DNA from: Microthyrium microscopicum
Lineage: Eukaryota > Ascomycota > Dothideomycetes > Microthyriales > Microthyriaceae
Reading direction: 5' to 3'
DNA length: 64,000 nt
NCBI GenBank assembly: GCA_010405405.1
Contig: MU004237.1
Location: forward strand, 228,014-292,013
Shown here one piece after another: positions 7,790-20,438 of the stretch (position 1 is its first letter; each line of letters begins with the position of its first letter). A model generated the notes under the pieces. That model made no database searches. It saw only the letters and a program-made list of their open reading frames with translations, and was not told where the DNA came from. Both the position numbers and the translations under genes were made by a program.

Positions 7790-10700
7790 CTATGCTCCAA
7801 AGGACTGTAGCTTGTTCTGCTCTTCAGCTGTCAACGCGCTGAAGAGATCGTTGAAACCAGGCTTCTGACTCGCTTGGTGGAAGAATTGAATCAAGTAAGC
7901 TTGAGTCTCATCATCCCGCTGGCGGTTGGCGCCTGGGTTTTCATCCGCAAAGGCCATGAGTTCCTTGATATTCGCTCCACCAAAGTCTAGAGTGTTGGGG
8001 TCATCTTCCCAATCCTCATCATCACTTCCTTCATCTTCGGCAGCTTCTAGAGCAGCGGCTTCTAGTTCGTGTTTTGAGCCGCTGGCGAATTGTAGTTCCT
8101 CTACCAGAACCTTGATAATCTTGAGATTGGCTGGTACAACAGTGAATTCATCAGGTTCTACGAGTGATTAGAATGTGACATTGACTGCGTTGTGTTGCGA
8201 GAAAAACTTACGTAGTTTTGCACGAGATCGGGTCATAATGCGGTCGCTGACAGGCACGATCAAATCGCCTTTGACTTGAATGTGTGACAGGCGAGGATCC
8301 TCGAGTTCATAGAGTTTGGTAAGTGCAAGCACACTGAGAGAATTAGACACAACCGCAAGTTAGAGTAGACATGAGCTTACTTTTGACGGATTTCATCATA
8401 TCCTGCGAAATTGACTGAGTTCTCAAGCCATTTGACAATAACCACGTCAAGACCATTATGGTCGCCAATTTGAACCTGGCCCAGAAAGTCCACGACATCT
8501 TTGGCGTTAGTAAGCGCCAATCGAGCAAAGACCAGAATAAGGCTTTGGATGAATTGAGCCTGGGTGGCACTTCCAAGGCGAACCGCTACAGCTTGAAGTA
8601 GTTGCATGAGGTATGGTCCAAGTCGTTCGGATCCAGCCTTCTCTACGAGTTCAGCAGCAAGACCACCAACTTCAGCACCTGCGTTGTCCTCGACATGTGG
8701 GCCAAGCAGTCGATCAATGATCAGCAATATTACTTCCAGTCCATATTTGGAAGTTGTTGCATCTTGCCATTCTAGCAGCTGCTTGTGATCATGGGTTAGA
8801 ATGTTTTTGACCGAAGCTGTGCAGCTCTTGAGCAGCTCGTCGTCATTCGATTGCAAGAGAATTTGAGTTAACTTGGGCATAATGGCACCAACAAAGCCAT
8901 TTGGAAGTGGCTCAGAGCCGAATTTGGTCAATACCGTGAGCAGGTCCGCAGCGAGATTCAGCAAGGCATTAGCTTCGGTGGGATCGCCAATTCTAAAGGC
9001 GCCAATCACCATAGGCAAAATTTTCTCACAAAGCTGCGAGTATTGGTCTGCTCCCTCTGCCGCGATTCGCTCTGTGACCTCTTCGAAGGTTTCGCTAACC
9101 ATTGCAGAAATCATAAACAGTCCAGCGCCGTAGCTTGCAGTCCTAAACAAGAGATCTAGGCCACCGAGACTGATAGCTGCGTGGGTGTCTAATAGTATAG
9201 AATCGCGGATCGTTTGTATGAGAACTGCCATGAAGTCGTCCGATTCTGCCCTCTCTTGCAGATCCTGAGAGCTGACAAAGTTGCTAAGCATGTTGATTAT
9301 GGGACCTTGCAAGGGGATAGCAAACTCGACACAGGGTTGTTCGATATAAAATTGCATAGCACGAACACATGCAACTTTTACAACATCCGAGTCGTCATTG
9401 TTGATGGCGTTCATGGTAGCTTGAAGATACACTTCGCCAGCACCAGTCAGATTGGTTCCAGCACATCTTATCAAACTCCCAGCAACCAAATACCCTCGAG
9501 CACGAAGAAATTCGTCTGACTGATGAATGGCGTTGTTGACGTATTCAACAAAACCGTTGGCCACTTCGGCACTGATCTGCTGTTCGGCCTCCTGGAAATA
9601 GAGCAGAAACTGGCTAAGTAGATAGAGGGTAGATTCCTTACTCTTCCAATCTTGTTCTGCGCCACCAAGAGACTGAACATAAGAGAGGAGGCCATCAATC
9701 GCAGTATGCTTGAGCCAATCAGACAGATTTGTTGCTAGATCACCACATGCGGTTCTGGAGGTGTAGTTGGCAGTCACACCAGATTCTTCGGATAAGAAAA
9801 TGTTAACATCAAAATTCCATAAACCCTCTTCCTCCGTGGTGATTTGGGCGTATGCAACAATGAGTTTCATGACTTCGGTCACCCAAGTTCCGCCTACACC
9901 AGTTGAATTTTGAAGTTGACCCTCGAGTTCTTTTTTGACTGGAGCAGCTTTGAGACAGGCCTTCATGAAATCCAACTCTTCCAGAACCAACCAATCGAGC
10001 GTGTATGGAAGTCCATCATCGTCTTCCAGCCTGTTTGGCCGCGAATCTTGAATGAACATGTTCTGATATGCATTTTGAAGAGAGGAGAGCTCTTCCCAGG
10101 TAGCTGTGAAGAGAGTTGGAGATTGTGGGGCGAGATTTGAAGGAAATATTTGTCTGATACGCATCAAAGCCTTGTAATGATTAGTCAATGCTCATATGCA
10201 ATGCTGTGGAACATCTTACCTTGACAGCTTGAAGCTTTAGTGCTACCAAGCCACGATAGCTTTGGGCACTAGGACTTCTTTGGCTCTCTTCTTCCGTGGT
10301 TGGTGGATTCGGGAGCTTTGATTGCAGGATCTGGAGGAAGAAAGGTACCCATCGTGTCAGGGTCTCATCTGCAAAGTTTTGAACAGCGTCTTTGTGCTCC
10401 TCCATGACCATTTCAAGAATATCAAAGCAGCCACGGAACACAAGTATAGCCAAGGCTCGAACTGTTGTTTTTAGAGCGTCGTTGGTTGCGACATTGTACA
10501 CACTGTCAACTAGTTCTCTAGCAACGCCGAAAAACTGTTCCTCGTTAAAGCTTTCATCAATCAAATCGGCCAGGAGCTTCAAGGCACCGCCAATTTGATC
10601 TTCTGTGCCACTCTGAACTACGCGTAGGGTGGTGGGAAGCAGGTCAGGCCACTCGTCTGGGAAATCCGTACTTCCAATCTTACTACACACGTAGCTAGCA

Positions 10701-11026
10701 GCCTTTCTAATTTTGCGCTCGTTGCTGTTCAGGGCGAGTTCGAGCAAAGTTTGGCGCAACTGGAGTTTTTCTTCGTCATTGACCAAAACCTGGCCGCGAA
10801 ACTCGTCGAAATCAGGACTCCAGGCAGCTTGCACAAACTGGCGCATATATAGAAGAGCTGCTTGCCGAATATTCAGCGGCACAGAATCGTGAGATCCGAT
10901 TGAACCTAAAGCGAGAGCAAAGCCAGGAGTTGGATACATGTGGCTTAGCTGAAGCTCAGCAGATTTGCGCGGTGTGGGCTCCGCCGACTGAGTCGCCGCG
11001 AGAAGCTGAATGATTTGTTCCTCCAT
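7790..11026 (-). CDS. Karyopherin, importin-9/Kap114-like
   Basis: Four exons (11026-10220, 10170-8381, 8333-8212, 8157-7790), 1028 residues, introns 49, 47 and 54 bp, all GT-AG with matching phase. Importin-beta proteins are HEAT-repeat superhelices that carry cargo through nuclear pores under RanGTP control. An importin-beta N-terminal region is visible at about 22-100 (AELQLSHMYPTPGFALAL, then NIRQAALLYMRQFV). HEAT-like helices fill the rest. A strongly acidic loop (EDEGSDDEDWEDD) near the C-terminus matches Kap114/IPO9, which import H2A-H2B and TBP. Length fits (yeast Kap114 about 1004, human IPO9 about 1041). The start is the only ATG before the conserved N-terminal helix. Subfamily call rests on length plus the acidic C-terminal region. 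Confidence 0.85.
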
Positions 11027-12014
11027 TATGAATAGATCGGCGAGGACGACGGAGGAAGAGAGGTAAAGGAAGAGATGGGGACTTGTAGCTGGATCAAAAG
11101 CTTTAAGGTGGTATTTTGGGTGCTGGGTGGGGCAGCCAGGAGACGAATATTGGTGTTGACGCGCAGAGGCTGAGGTTTGGAGGGGTTCTAGCTGGTGTCC
11201 TGTAAGGATACACGCGATTTGATAGTGTTTTGGAAGATGAGAAGTCTAACAAATAGGATAGGACGCGTCTATATCAGGTTTGACGCGTTAATCTTGGGAA
11301 AGAAGATTGGAGATGAGATGGGAAAGTGGGAGAGGTGTTGCGGGCAGGTGAGTGGCCAAAAAAAATCATCAATGCCAGCAACTGGCGGTTAAGACTCAAG
11401 GTTCAACCGTAAGTTCCGTAACCACAGCAAATACTCTAACCAACACATTTTCATTATGATTTTATCGATTCTTTGATGAGATAGCAACTATTCAAGGCAG
11501 CTGAACAAGTATATTTGCCAGCTATACAAGGTAACCATCACAGGCATCCATTGCGCCCTACCAAGTCACCTTGTGTCAGAGTACAGTCTTCTCAATTGCA
11601 ACTCGCTCGCGGTATCTCTTCTCTCAATCGAGCCGAAATACCAAGTCGCGATAATACTTGTCACACCCGTCCATGATCCCGCAGAGTGAAAACCACGTTT
11701 GACGTGGTATTCTTCCCGCGCATCATGGGGTTGTAGACTAGATCCGACCATCTGGTTCCTCTAGTCTCGGTTGAGCTTGGTTTAGATCTGGCACTATCAA
11801 ACCTTAAATCATCCCCATTGGGTCCATCACGACATCACCCTAGACCACGTTGCTTTGATTATCTTCTGTCCTGGTGCCAATCCGGACCCGGTAGATCGAT
11901 AGCGGGGCATCGACAATCATTCCCTCAAGTTTTTGGTAGACAGCTGGCCTTGTGGGAACCATCGTACGGTTGTAGCGCCTCGTCTCGGCCCTCGCTGCAA
12001 CTCACTTCACGAAC
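11027..12014. other. Divergent intergenic, karyopherin / REV7
   Basis: Separates the divergent start codons of the karyopherin (minus) and REV7 (plus). Two MluI-like acgcgt boxes occur at about 11264 and 11282, the same core as the yeast MCB cell-cycle element; this may be chance. No gene seen. Confidence 0.4.
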
Positions 12015-13082
12015 ATGCCAAAACCTCCGCCTAAGAAGGTTGCAAGACCAGAAACCTACGTTCAGCTAGTCGCTCATTTCCTCGATTTCCTCATCATTTG
12101 CATTCACACCATTTTGTACGAACGTGATGTCTATCCACGAGAATCTTTTGTTGCCATTCGGAGATACAACTACCCAGTGCGACACTCTCAGGTCCCGGAA
12201 GTTAAAGAGTGGATCAACGAGGCTATCGACTCGATTGAAGTGGAGATGAAGAAAGGCGCTGTTGAGCGAGTCTGTCTCATCATCTTCAGTCGCTTTGGCG
12301 ACCCTCTAGAGCGCTTCGTCTTTGACCTCGCTAGTTTTCCAACTGTCACCAGACGCGATTGGTTCGTGCCTTTTGCCAGTACATCACCTGAAGAGCGCAA
12401 GAGAATACGAGAGGCCGGTCTACGGACAGCAAACATGGATCAACAGTTTCGTGCGGTAATGCAGAAGCTACAGTTCATGCAGCGTGACCTGGAGCCACTA
12501 CCTGAGCATGTTTCTTGGACTATTGCTATCGAAGTAAAGGATGAAGCCGAGGCTCCCGGACCTATAGAAAACAAGGAGACTCCTTGGATACCAGTAGAAC
12601 CATCTCTACAGAAAGAGTCGGCTTACGGGGAGGTTCCAGCATATGTCGGTGAAGATATTGGAGGCGTCAAAACTACACCGCTTCGACATGTTGAGGCCGG
12701 CGAGATGGCTTTTGAGATGTGGGTGGAAGAAGGTGCTGCCAAGATTGATGCGTTTGAGCAAGAGCACTTTGCAGACGAATACGAAGTTGATCACACCGTT
12801 CCCCCAGAGGGATTACCAGGTTTTCATATGGAACCTAAGATTGAGCCTTCCAAGGGTAAAGGAAGAGCGTTAGTCGAATCCGACCCCGAAGAGGAGGACG
12901 AGGACGAGGACGCCAGCGAGGAAGAAGATGAATATGGTGAAGATGATATCGAAGATATTGAATTCGACGAGAACGACAAACATGGAGCTGGGCATAAAGA
13001 AGAGGCGAATAAGAAAGACGAGGAAGATATAGACACTGATGATTCATTGTCACAATACAGTTTTATGCAGGGAGCGACATGA
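12015..13082 (+). CDS. rev7: REV7/MAD2L2-like HORMA protein
   Basis: A 355-residue intronless gene. Residues about 12-200 read as a HORMA domain of the REV7 type: the opening helix TYVQLVAHFLDFLIICIHT is followed by LYERDVYP, matching the signature around LYVREVYP in MAD2L2, and later segments FDLASFP and LPEHVSWTIAIE fit the HORMA core. REV7 bridges REV3 and REV1 in the translesion polymerase zeta and has other roles in repair. Beyond the HORMA core is a long tail, with an acidic run at about 290-325 (EEEDEDEDASEEEDEYGEDD) that short REV7s lack. The start ATG lies directly before the conserved block; no upstream in-frame ATG improves it. Confidence 0.85.
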   Translation: MPKPPPKKVARPETYVQLVAHFLDFLIICIHTILYERDVYPRESFVAIRRYNYPVRHSQVPEVKEWINEAIDSIEVEMKKGAVERVCLIIFSRFGDPLERFVFDLASFPTVTRRDWFVPFASTSPEERKRIREAGLRTANMDQQFRAVMQKLQFMQRDLEPLPEHVSWTIAIEVKDEAEAPGPIENKETPWIPVEPSLQKESAYGEVPAYVGEDIGGVKTTPLRHVEAGEMAFEMWVEEGAAKIDAFEQEHFADEYEVDHTVPPEGLPGFHMEPKIEPSKGKGRALVESDPEEEDEDEDASEEEDEYGEDDIEDIEFDENDKHGAGHKEEANKKDEEDIDTDDSLSQYSFMQGAT

Positions 13083-16000
13083 AGGCACACATGGCTTCAT
13101 ACTGCCGTGGACATACTTCCGCCATCACTCGAGTCGCAATGACCCAGCACATCATCAAATCAAATGGTCAGAGCAGTGTTCAGGCGATTCATTTCCTCAG
13201 TCCTGCGAGGATAGGCGGTATCCAGTACGATACACTTACTGCTCCCACACTCTACACCGCGTTCAATGCTTGATCTCACCGGTGTGTTGTAAAAGGAGTT
13301 GCGAAGAGATGCGTTCAGCCTCACCGTTCTTTACGGTTCAGTTGATTCGGACTGACTTCAGACACCTGCCATCTCTTATCATTCATCCTCCGTGCGCACT
13401 TCAGGCAACCGCTTGGTCTAAGTATATCAACCACCGATGACTCATATTTGCGCTCCACGAAGATCGATCGACACCAGTACCCCTTTATATCAACGGCATC
13501 AACTGAACGAAATAGCCTCAAAGCCTTATCGTGGGGGTTCATGTTGAATCTATAGAGAGGGGGGCGACAAAACACACCAAGGAACACTGTCACTTTTCTT
13601 TCCATGGCAGCAACTGTCCAGCCTCTCAACTACAGGAGTATGCATGTGACATCAGCTGCTATGTTATCGAATCTCAAACAACGGACCAGACCTATAGATC
13701 CAAGTAACAAGCAGCGTAAAGCAGATATAAAAGGAGGCGTCGCGATATGCAGGCAACGATATACAGGCATGTGACACAACGCTCCATCAATAACAATGCA
13801 AAGAAGATCTATCAAGTCACGAGACCTCATCAAACTTGTTTAGCATCGATCGCTTGGAGACCCCATATTGGCCTTCACTCACCAACCAATCTGCATCTCT
13901 CAACATGCATATCAATCCTAGTCACGATCTTGCCCACACTAGCTGAGCCGCATAAGGACTGCGCAGTGAACGCGTACTATTTGGCAGCCTCAGCTAGAGA
14001 GACCATTTTTTCCAGCGATTCCTAGCACTCAGGGCGAAACGAAACAACGACTCGGAGCGCCCTTTTCTGACTCCTCGCTGCATGCATGCTCAGGCAAAAT
14101 CTGAAAAGTCGCCTCTCAGAATGCGGTCTTTCCATGGATTCCAATTGGTTGGAATTATTTGCATTCGACCAATCAGAAGACGTAGAATGCATCGTGGCTG
14201 TGAATTTGCACAGCCACACGCGCGCGTATGCCCGATTTGGTAGTTGCGACCGCTGTCCATGCGATTCGACGGAACTCCCGCATGGTGACAGCTGCTTCAT
14301 GCTTAGAGTGTATGGGATGTATAAGGAGCGGAAAAGCTTGGCTGGCGGATAGCTATCTTCCACCAGAGTTGGATATGAAATACAAGACTGAGGGATAATA
14401 CATCATGGATGTTTGCATTGCTCTCGTATGAGCGTTCAGATTATTGTCTCCAAGCCTCTAATTTATCTGGTAGGCCATGCCGATTCCTCCCTTCCTAAAC
14501 ACCGAACAATTGATCGCTATAAATTTTCTATCCCGGGAGTTCATAACTTCATACGGTTATAGTTTCCCTCAAACGCATGTCTAGTTACTGACTTTGTCAA
14601 ATAGAATATATTTCTTCCTAAACTTATGCGCCGAGGTCCAAGTTTCCTGTCAAAACTTTTGTTCCCCCTGATTATCTAAACTAGCATAGCACGGAACCTG
14701 GAAACCTTAGTCTGGAGCAATCATCCCTGAATTCTGAAGGTTCCCTGTACAGGCTACTTCTTCATGGTAGCACCCTGGAGACACTTCAGAATATGGTCAG
14801 CCTTGCGTAAACCTTCTGCTCAGTTGTTCAGAAAGGATAATGCATTGAACCGGCTGAAAACCTGACGAGACAAAGATGGTAATTCCTTATCGTTTTTTGC
14901 GCCTTGCAGGTCCATCATCAGGCTGGGTGCCGTGACTACGAAGTATTATGGGTGGCTATCTGGCAAGTTGAGAGCTGGTTGACCATTTTTGGCCTCTCAC
15001 ATCAGAAGCCGAAATCTAGGAGCGGCCCGGGAAGTCTAGCGTGCAGGCTACGATGACACGTTGGCAATCAAAATACCTATTTTATCATGTTTCATCAGCT
15101 GGGGGTGGTATATTCGTTGTTGCCTTCAAAGTTGAACGGTTTGTGGCATGCCAGCAAAGCTAGTACTAGGATGTACTGGTATCAGTGAGACTCTTCTAGT
15201 GCAATTGCAATTGGTGAAACAAGAGATGCAGGCCAGGAAGTTGGTCAACAGTCAGGCCTCTTATATTCGCATCGAGTAGTATTGTGATAAAGCAAATCCA
15301 ATTCATTCGGTAGTAAGGAGGGTGGATACTACGTTCTCTGCCACTTTGACGGCGCTGCAGAATATATGTATGATAATGTATCATGATATGCAAGATTTCT
15401 CTTATGGAATTCAACTTTGATACAATTGGCTCGTTGAAGCGATGCATGAACTCATGCACCTTTCTCACCCGCTGATTCTACGATTATCAGGGCGGAATCC
15501 CGCTGCATACGAGCGGACCACAAACGAAGTCATCACAAGGCTGGACCATGAAGCCTAATAAAGAAACAACGTGGAATCTGAAGGGGCGCTGGCGAACAGA
15601 CCAAATGTATGTCCCAAGCACCGGAGCAGAACTGTTCTCAATTCGTTTAGTATACTCCAACACAACCACAATTTAAACTTGCAAACCGCATGTAAAGTCT
15701 AAGCTCACACACACAGGGCGTCGCAAATTGTGCTTCGTGGCCCACGAACAAATTTCAATATTCTTCACGAAGCAAAAACACTACCACTTCCCCTAGCCCT
15801 GGCGACGGATACTAAATGATCTAACGGGCACTACTAAACTAAGCCATGTCCGAATGTAAATTCAATGAAAGGTAATGCGTGCCATTTTTTTCAGTCTGGG
15901 GAAATGGAGAAATAATTTCGAACTTTCCATGCCAGCCTTGGAGGGCCAAGACTAGATGTAAATCATTCATCTATTCTCCACGCGCGGTACAGGCATTCTC

Positions 16001-19000
16001 AGAGTTTCGCCGACAATCCGAGATGGAAAGTATCCAAGCGAATAGGTCCAGGCTCAAAAAAAAATTGTTGAGAAATATTATTTTTCCACACTCGGCATAT
16101 TGATTGTGTGCCGAACCAGAAAAGTAAAAAAGTGCTGTCTCGCTTGTGAAAGAAGGCAAGGCATACCAAACTGTTTCAACTTTCGCCTGTCCATTGGAGA
16201 CAGATGATGTTGCGGTCAAGACAGTCATTCACCGCTTGGTAAACTTGCTGCCCAAAACAAACAAGAATAAAATCAATTCGATCGCAAAAACCTGGCAGCG
16301 AAAGCGACGATGCAGGCCAAGCTTAGGCAAACTGCTTTGTAATTTTCGTAGGGAAAGACTAGGATGAGTGCGCAAGCACCACGACATAAAAATCCATTGT
16401 GGTAGTATTTTTTCGGCTGGGGAAATAAACTCAATCAATTGTATAGCAGTCTCTTGGTTGCTGCTTTACGCCCCATGGTGTGTCTGGGAGACAATGACTG
16501 TTTATTCACAGGGTATGCAATGTCTGCATGATGAGCTGGCACTGTGCGCGGAGATTGGGTATCAAGATGGACAAGGCGCACACACGCACACACAAACATT
16601 TGATAATATTGTAGAACTTTTTTGTGTAAAGCATGTGAAAATACACCGTAGAGTCGGCATTCATTTCCATGCATGCTAGGATGTAATAAAAGACAGGGAG
16701 ATGTTCCAGTTTCCGAGAATTCTGATTGATGGTGCAACATTACCAAGCAGAATAAAGGGGAACAGGCAGGATCGGGGAGGAGAAGGAAAGCTCAAATAAG
16801 GTTGCATAAGAGTTGTTTTCTCGCAATTTGTGCAGTGGGATTCAATTCAGTAGGGGGCACAGTAAAAAGTCAAAGGTTGGAAAGTTCCTGGATCCTTCAG
16901 AAACGCCACAACGTTGAGCTTGGTCTATCAAATGAGCTTGAATAATGTTTTATGGAGCTTGATGGTCAACCACAATTACCATCAAGATCACATCTCCGGA
17001 GCAAAGGTGAAATGCCTCAGTGCTCACTCGCGGTGTTGATTTTTGGTACTTGACCACACTATCATGGCACTCCCATCTTCTGATGGTAGAGTAAATAAAG
17101 CCTAGCAAAACCACGCGAGAAGTAAGACAACAACGAAGTGGACGCACAGTAGATTGTTCCAAGACAGGAGCGCTCCTTCCTCATTTGAATCATCTTTTCA
17201 ACAAAAATGGCAAGAACGCAAACCTTATTTTTACCTCTTTCAAACCATCCATCTACACTCATACATCACGTCCTACATCATCAAATCCATCTCATCAATA
17301 TACATTCAAGCGACCGAGGTTATTGAATCGTCTGCAGTCGCGACTCGCCAAAGGAATCTTGTCATGATGCCAAGTCAAAACTCAGCCTTTCGCGATGCGC
17401 GCCGGCCACTAATGGAGCGGCCAGAGCCACGAACACTGCGACTGGTTGGATGCGCATCCCGATTTCCGAAGATGCAGGAAAAAACAGCCTAGTCCATCGC
17501 GGACTCACTGCTAGCTTCCACGCTCAACCAAAAACGCCCAAAAGATTTTTGGCAACATCAGCCTGACCCAATCCAACGACACGGCAAGAAAAGCCGTGCA
17601 ACGCGCCCGAGGGTTATTTGGCGACAAGAACGAATGTCCATTCAGGCCAACCATCGCAATGGTTTGAGCCTTGAGGGCGACGGTTTCTGCGCGACAAAAA
17701 TGATGTAATGCTGGCGAACAATTGGCAGTATTTCCTAGACAAACTGGTTGGGCATCACGGTTGTTTTGTTACTGTGTTAGCCGCAAGGCTGCATAAATAG
17801 GTCCCTGCAAGAGCCTTGTTGGCCCGTTCCGCCAGAGTGGTTGCATGCTTCCAAGACATTTAAATGCCGGCCCCTAAACAACAGCGCGCGTAGTTTGCGA
17901 TTAGGAACTTTTGGAAAAGCACACTTCTGCATATGTGCGGCGAATCGAAATCAGATGCGAAGACTCACCGCCCGATTCATTATCGGGAGCCTCCCGTTTT
18001 TTGCAATTTCTTGTTGCCTGTTCCTGGTTCAGTTTTGCGAAAATGGGATCAGTACCGGGCGCAATTCTGCGTGGGTGAACTGATATCGTTGGCCAACCTT
18101 TCAGGGATCATTGTTGATGGATTCGTCTTTGCTCTCGTAAAGATTCGCTGGCGTGCCTGGCTCTGATAGTAGCGGAAATTGTCAGAGCGGAAGCGCGGAA
18201 GTGTGGCTTTCTAGGAACGTTTCCGAGCGAATCATTGCAAGAATTTAAAATATGAGAGGCGTGAGTGGTTGGTCCACGAATCTTGGCAAATTCCAAGACA
18301 CAATCGTTACAGCCTCGTCTGTGTTTGTCTTGATTCCTGAAAAATCAAAACCCAAAATCCAGAGGCTCTTGAAATTCGGTCCGTTTCGTTGGGAACAACG
18401 CTTCAAAAATTGAACTACTGCAGTCGCGCATCAGAGTACCGTGATGTTTAGCTGACAGTTGTTCGAATTCTCTGTTGCAGCACAGTGCCGCCGGTTTTGC
18501 CGAGCAGTGGCATACGAGTTGTCTTACTCTACTCTCCTAACATAAGAGGATTCGTACAACGGTACATCGCGTCCAATTCAATCTAGCCCACGCCTGGAAG
18601 GAACTCGTGGGTAGCGCAAAGCGGGCAAGATGCATCAACAGGTTAAACAGGTGTCACAGTGCAACAGCACTTTTCCGGGCTTGTGGAACCGAGAAACGTG
18701 AAAACGAAACGAGAGGGGATCATTTCGAAAAGGCAAGCGAGCAGATAACCATTATGATGACTGATAGGTTCTCGTCGAGAAAGGAGTCAAGATCCCTCTT
18801 GGGAAAATTGGCTTTCCATCAGAGAGGGATTGCCGTGACTTGCTTTCAAACATGGACCAGGCCAACATTCCAATGTAGCCAGCAGGATCTGGAAAGGGAA
18901 AGTCTGACACAATTCCAGCAGCGTGGCTCCTGGTAATTAATAATGAAAAACAGGCTAATATATTGCTCCCCTATAGGAGTTTTGAAATCAAAGCGTATAG

Positions 19001-19989
19001 GAGTGGTGCTTACGCTGGCGGAGCGGACTCATTGCGGCGGTGCATCAAACAACACAGCAAGCTTGCATCTTGCATGCACAGCTGCCCAAAATTAGCCCAA
19101 ACAAATGAATGCCGCCTCTTTACTCTGGTTATCAGTCAACAAAGCCCTGAGTTGTTTAAGGAATCAGGTTCGGTAACAGCGAAGTGCTGCCATGGAAGAT
19201 GGCACTCAGAAGGCGCAGCGCATTATGACTCCTCGCATAAGGGCATACCGCTCAACCAAGAGGCAGAGAAGATTAAGATATCAGCGCCAGGTGATGAGGC
19301 TGGGAAGGTGCTCGTGAGGAGTCTGATGAGCAAGTATGAATGTTATGCGGCATTGCAATACTCTTATGCGTCAAGGGAAACACAACAGTAGGGCGAATTG
19401 GGCGACAGACTGTAGTCCATCAATTGTCATTCGCGACAGATGATGGTGTGCACTGTGAAAGAGGCCGCGTGGGACGGAGAGAAGACTGGCCGTTTGTAAA
19501 TCGTAAAGAAGACGAAGAGAAGGAAAAAGCAAAAAGGGCAACATCCGTCTCCTATTCCACCAAGACCTCTGAACCTCTCGTCTTGGAAGCGGACGCAGCG
19601 GAGTCACAGCCTAATGAGACTAGTCTCTATAAAATGCGTTTCGTGGCTCGCCAACCCCCTCGGTATTCACGTTCAAAGTCAAGGACTGGCAGCCAACAGG
19701 ACGGCTAGGCAGAGGGCGCGACACGACGGCGGACAGGCGAAAAGGAAGCCGGAGCCAATCAATGCTTCGGACTGGGAACAAAGCAATTGCGCAGAGTCAT
19801 CCCTCGGCCGGGAGGGCTTTTAGGCAGGATTGGCAGATCAAAAGCATTCTGTAAGCATGGACATGTTAGTGGACTGTCCAGTGTCTGTGTTGGGCGCAAC
19901 ATTGGTGGTCAACAGGCTTGAAGTCCTTTTACAGGGAAACCCATGACCGAGCAGTGCAGGGCACATCCCCCGACAGCCCAGCAGCCCCC
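13083..19989. other. Gene-poor stretch of about 6.9 kb
   Basis: I see no protein-coding gene. All open frames are short, overlap on both strands and resemble nothing known. Base composition is ordinary, not AT-rich, so it is not an obvious RIP-decayed repeat. Local features are a short CA tract near 16578-16598 and a hairpin at 14194-14217. It could hold long regulatory DNA, an unspliced UTR or non-coding RNA of the gene at 20439, or genes too diverged to recognise. Confidence 0.5.
14194..14227. repeat. Hairpin plus CG-alternating palindrome
   Basis: GTGGCTGTG (14194-14202) and CACAGCCAC (14209-14217) are perfect inverted arms of 9 bp around a 6-nt loop. Directly after comes the 10-bp palindrome acgcgcgcgt (14218-14227). 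A CCAAT box (ccaatca) lies 25 bp upstream at 14169-14175. Function unknown. Confidence 0.6.
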
Positions 19990-20438
19990 CTGAAGTCTGG
20001 CTGATTAAAACAAAGAGTACCCGCCAGACTCTCGCACTTTCTCTCTTCTTCTCCCCGTGTGTCCTTTACACTCCCCTACATCGATATTCAGTTTCTACCC
20101 AAAACTATCAGCTTCGGCCATTCTAACATCGTGGATTCCTATCCATTGAACTCATCTGCATCACTTGCCCTCTGCTTAGAAATTCGCCACTGGCCTATTC
20201 CCCCATAGATCCATCAAATGTTTGCTTCGAAGGTTAACGGTTCCTCCTCCTCTCCCTCTACCTTCATCCAGACTCCAGGATACAGATATCGAACACCCGA
20301 AGACGCAAGACGGCCACCGCCCTGAGATTGGCTCGAAAGAGCACCCAATTCCAGCCTCCTCGCTGGACACTTGACCACAACCCCATTCCAACAACACAAC
20401 CCAATTCACCAAAGTCTGTCTAAGACATATCAATAACA
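19990..20438 (+). promoter_or_regulatory. Pyrimidine-rich promoter/leader of gene at 20439
   Basis: A CT-rich run (about 20035-20080, ctttctctcttcttctcccc and continuing) is typical of strong filamentous-fungal promoters just before the transcription start. The leader to the ATG at 20439 is about 350 bp, ending acatatcaataacaATG, an A-rich context before the start codon. Confidence 0.5.

Noticed and set aside
13083-20438. tRNA or 5S rRNA in the gene desert
   Set aside because: I looked for T-arm and B-box-like ggttcgaatcc patterns with paired arms and found none that fold; a tRNAscan run would settle it.
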